Shown here: piece after piece, positions 6,258 through 6,687 of the stretch
How positions within the stretch are numbered: position 1 is the first letter of the stretch
Layout of the letters: each line of letters begins with the position of its first letter
Assembly: GCA_020720705.1 (NCBI GenBank)
Contig: DYOJ01000127.1
Span: 1-6,687 of the forward strand
DNA: 6,687 nt
Reading direction: 5' to 3'
Source: Acetofilamentum sp.
GTDB lineage: Bacteria; Bacteroidota; Bacteroidia; Bacteroidales; JAADGE01
The notes under the pieces: generated by a model
What the model was told of the DNA's origin: nothing
Seen by the model: the letters and a program-made list of their open reading frames with translations, nothing else
Databases searched by the model: none
Translations under genes and position numbers: made by a program

Positions 6258-6687
6258 CTTTGATTTACAATATGTTGTGTGCGCATTACTTTCTTGTGTT
6301 TTATGTAAAATTAATATTCTACTTACAAATCTCTTTAAATTATTGTATATCAATTTATTAGAAAGAAGTTAGTTGTCTTATGTCGAACTAAATAATTGTT
6401 AATAGACTGTTAGTAACTATTTTAGAGAAAAAATCATGAAAACGACTTTTGGACAATTTGCATCAGAATTTTTGTATAATTTTCTTCCGAAAAATTGAAA
6501 TTTGCGCGCCAAAATGTGAAAATTGTTTCACGAAAAATAAGTATTTTAGACTGAAAGAAGGCTGTTTTTTAGTCAATATGTTCAATTGGTCAGTTTAATC
6601 TGAAATATTTCAACTTGTAATTTCGATTTATACTTTGTAACTATTCAGCGACAAAAATAATAAAAAATTTCCGGCATTTTTCAGAAC
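6258..6687. other. AT-rich right flank with no convincing gene
   Basis: About 430 bases upstream of the DUF262 promoter carry no recognisable gene or RNA. Visible structures are a 6-bp inverted repeat TTAGTT/AACTAA (6369-6374, 6386-6391) and a short hairpin GTGAAA-ATTG-TTTCAC (6516-6531). There is no T-tract to make either a terminator. One 20-codon frame, 6436-6498 on + (MKTTFGQFASEFLYNFLPKN), starts with ATG after an A-rich stretch. It could be a peptide, the start of a decayed gene, or chance. The next gene upstream must lie beyond the window. Confidence 0.5.

Noticed and set aside
6191..6286. N-terminal extension of the DUF262 protein with a membrane-like hydrophobic stretch
   Set aside because: The extension is read from the promoter region with its -7 boxes; the domain starts properly at ATG 6190.
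6436..6498. 20-residue peptide gene
   Set aside because: There is no promoter match or recognisable family; it is kept only as a mention in the right-flank entry.
6516..6531. Intrinsic terminator
   Set aside because: The 6-bp stem is AT-rich and no T-tract follows on either strand.

Overview
The window looks like an accessory stretch of a Bacteroidota chromosome. The DNA is AT-rich. Gene starts lack clear Shine-Dalgarno sequences and have A/T-rich leaders. Several genes are preceded by the Bacteroidota-type -7 box TAnnTTTG (969-976 on +; 4326-4333 and 6226-6233 on -). The transposase relic belongs, from memory, to a type common in Bacteroidota. Genus cannot be told from the sequence alone.

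Layout, left to right. Positions 1-97 hold two tandem hairpins and a terminal motif that may be the end of an insertion sequence lying to the left of the window. A strong bidirectional terminator (154-182) follows. Next is a MarR-type regulator (204-893, -), divergent from a lipoprotein gene of the DUF2271 type (1011-1705, +). The lipoprotein gene is broken: its two halves lie in different frames, and the family's central segment is missing at a junction that reads sensibly in both frames. Tail to tail with it lies a transposase relic (1689-2114, -) with a large internal deletion.

The rest of the window is three nuclease-type genes, all on the - strand. The first in the direction of transcription is a 522-residue DUF262/DUF1524 protein (4622-6190), with the architecture of GmrSD-like, modification-dependent restriction enzymes. 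After a 311-base AT-rich gap with a 24-base tandem repeat comes a DnaQ-like DEDDh exonuclease (3732-4310). Only 43 bases further on is a 470-residue protein (2276-3688) that joins a Cas4/RecB-like PD-(D/E)XK domain to a DUF2779 DEDD-type exonuclease domain.

The two exonuclease genes probably form one transcription unit. The DUF262/DUF1524 gene has its own promoter. Nucleases next to decayed mobile DNA and a broken gene suggest an accessory region, possibly defence-related. No cas1/cas2, methyltransferase, toxin-antitoxin pair or phage genes are present, so a joint function is inference. The right end (6191-6687) holds the DUF262 promoter and about 400 bases with no convincing gene.
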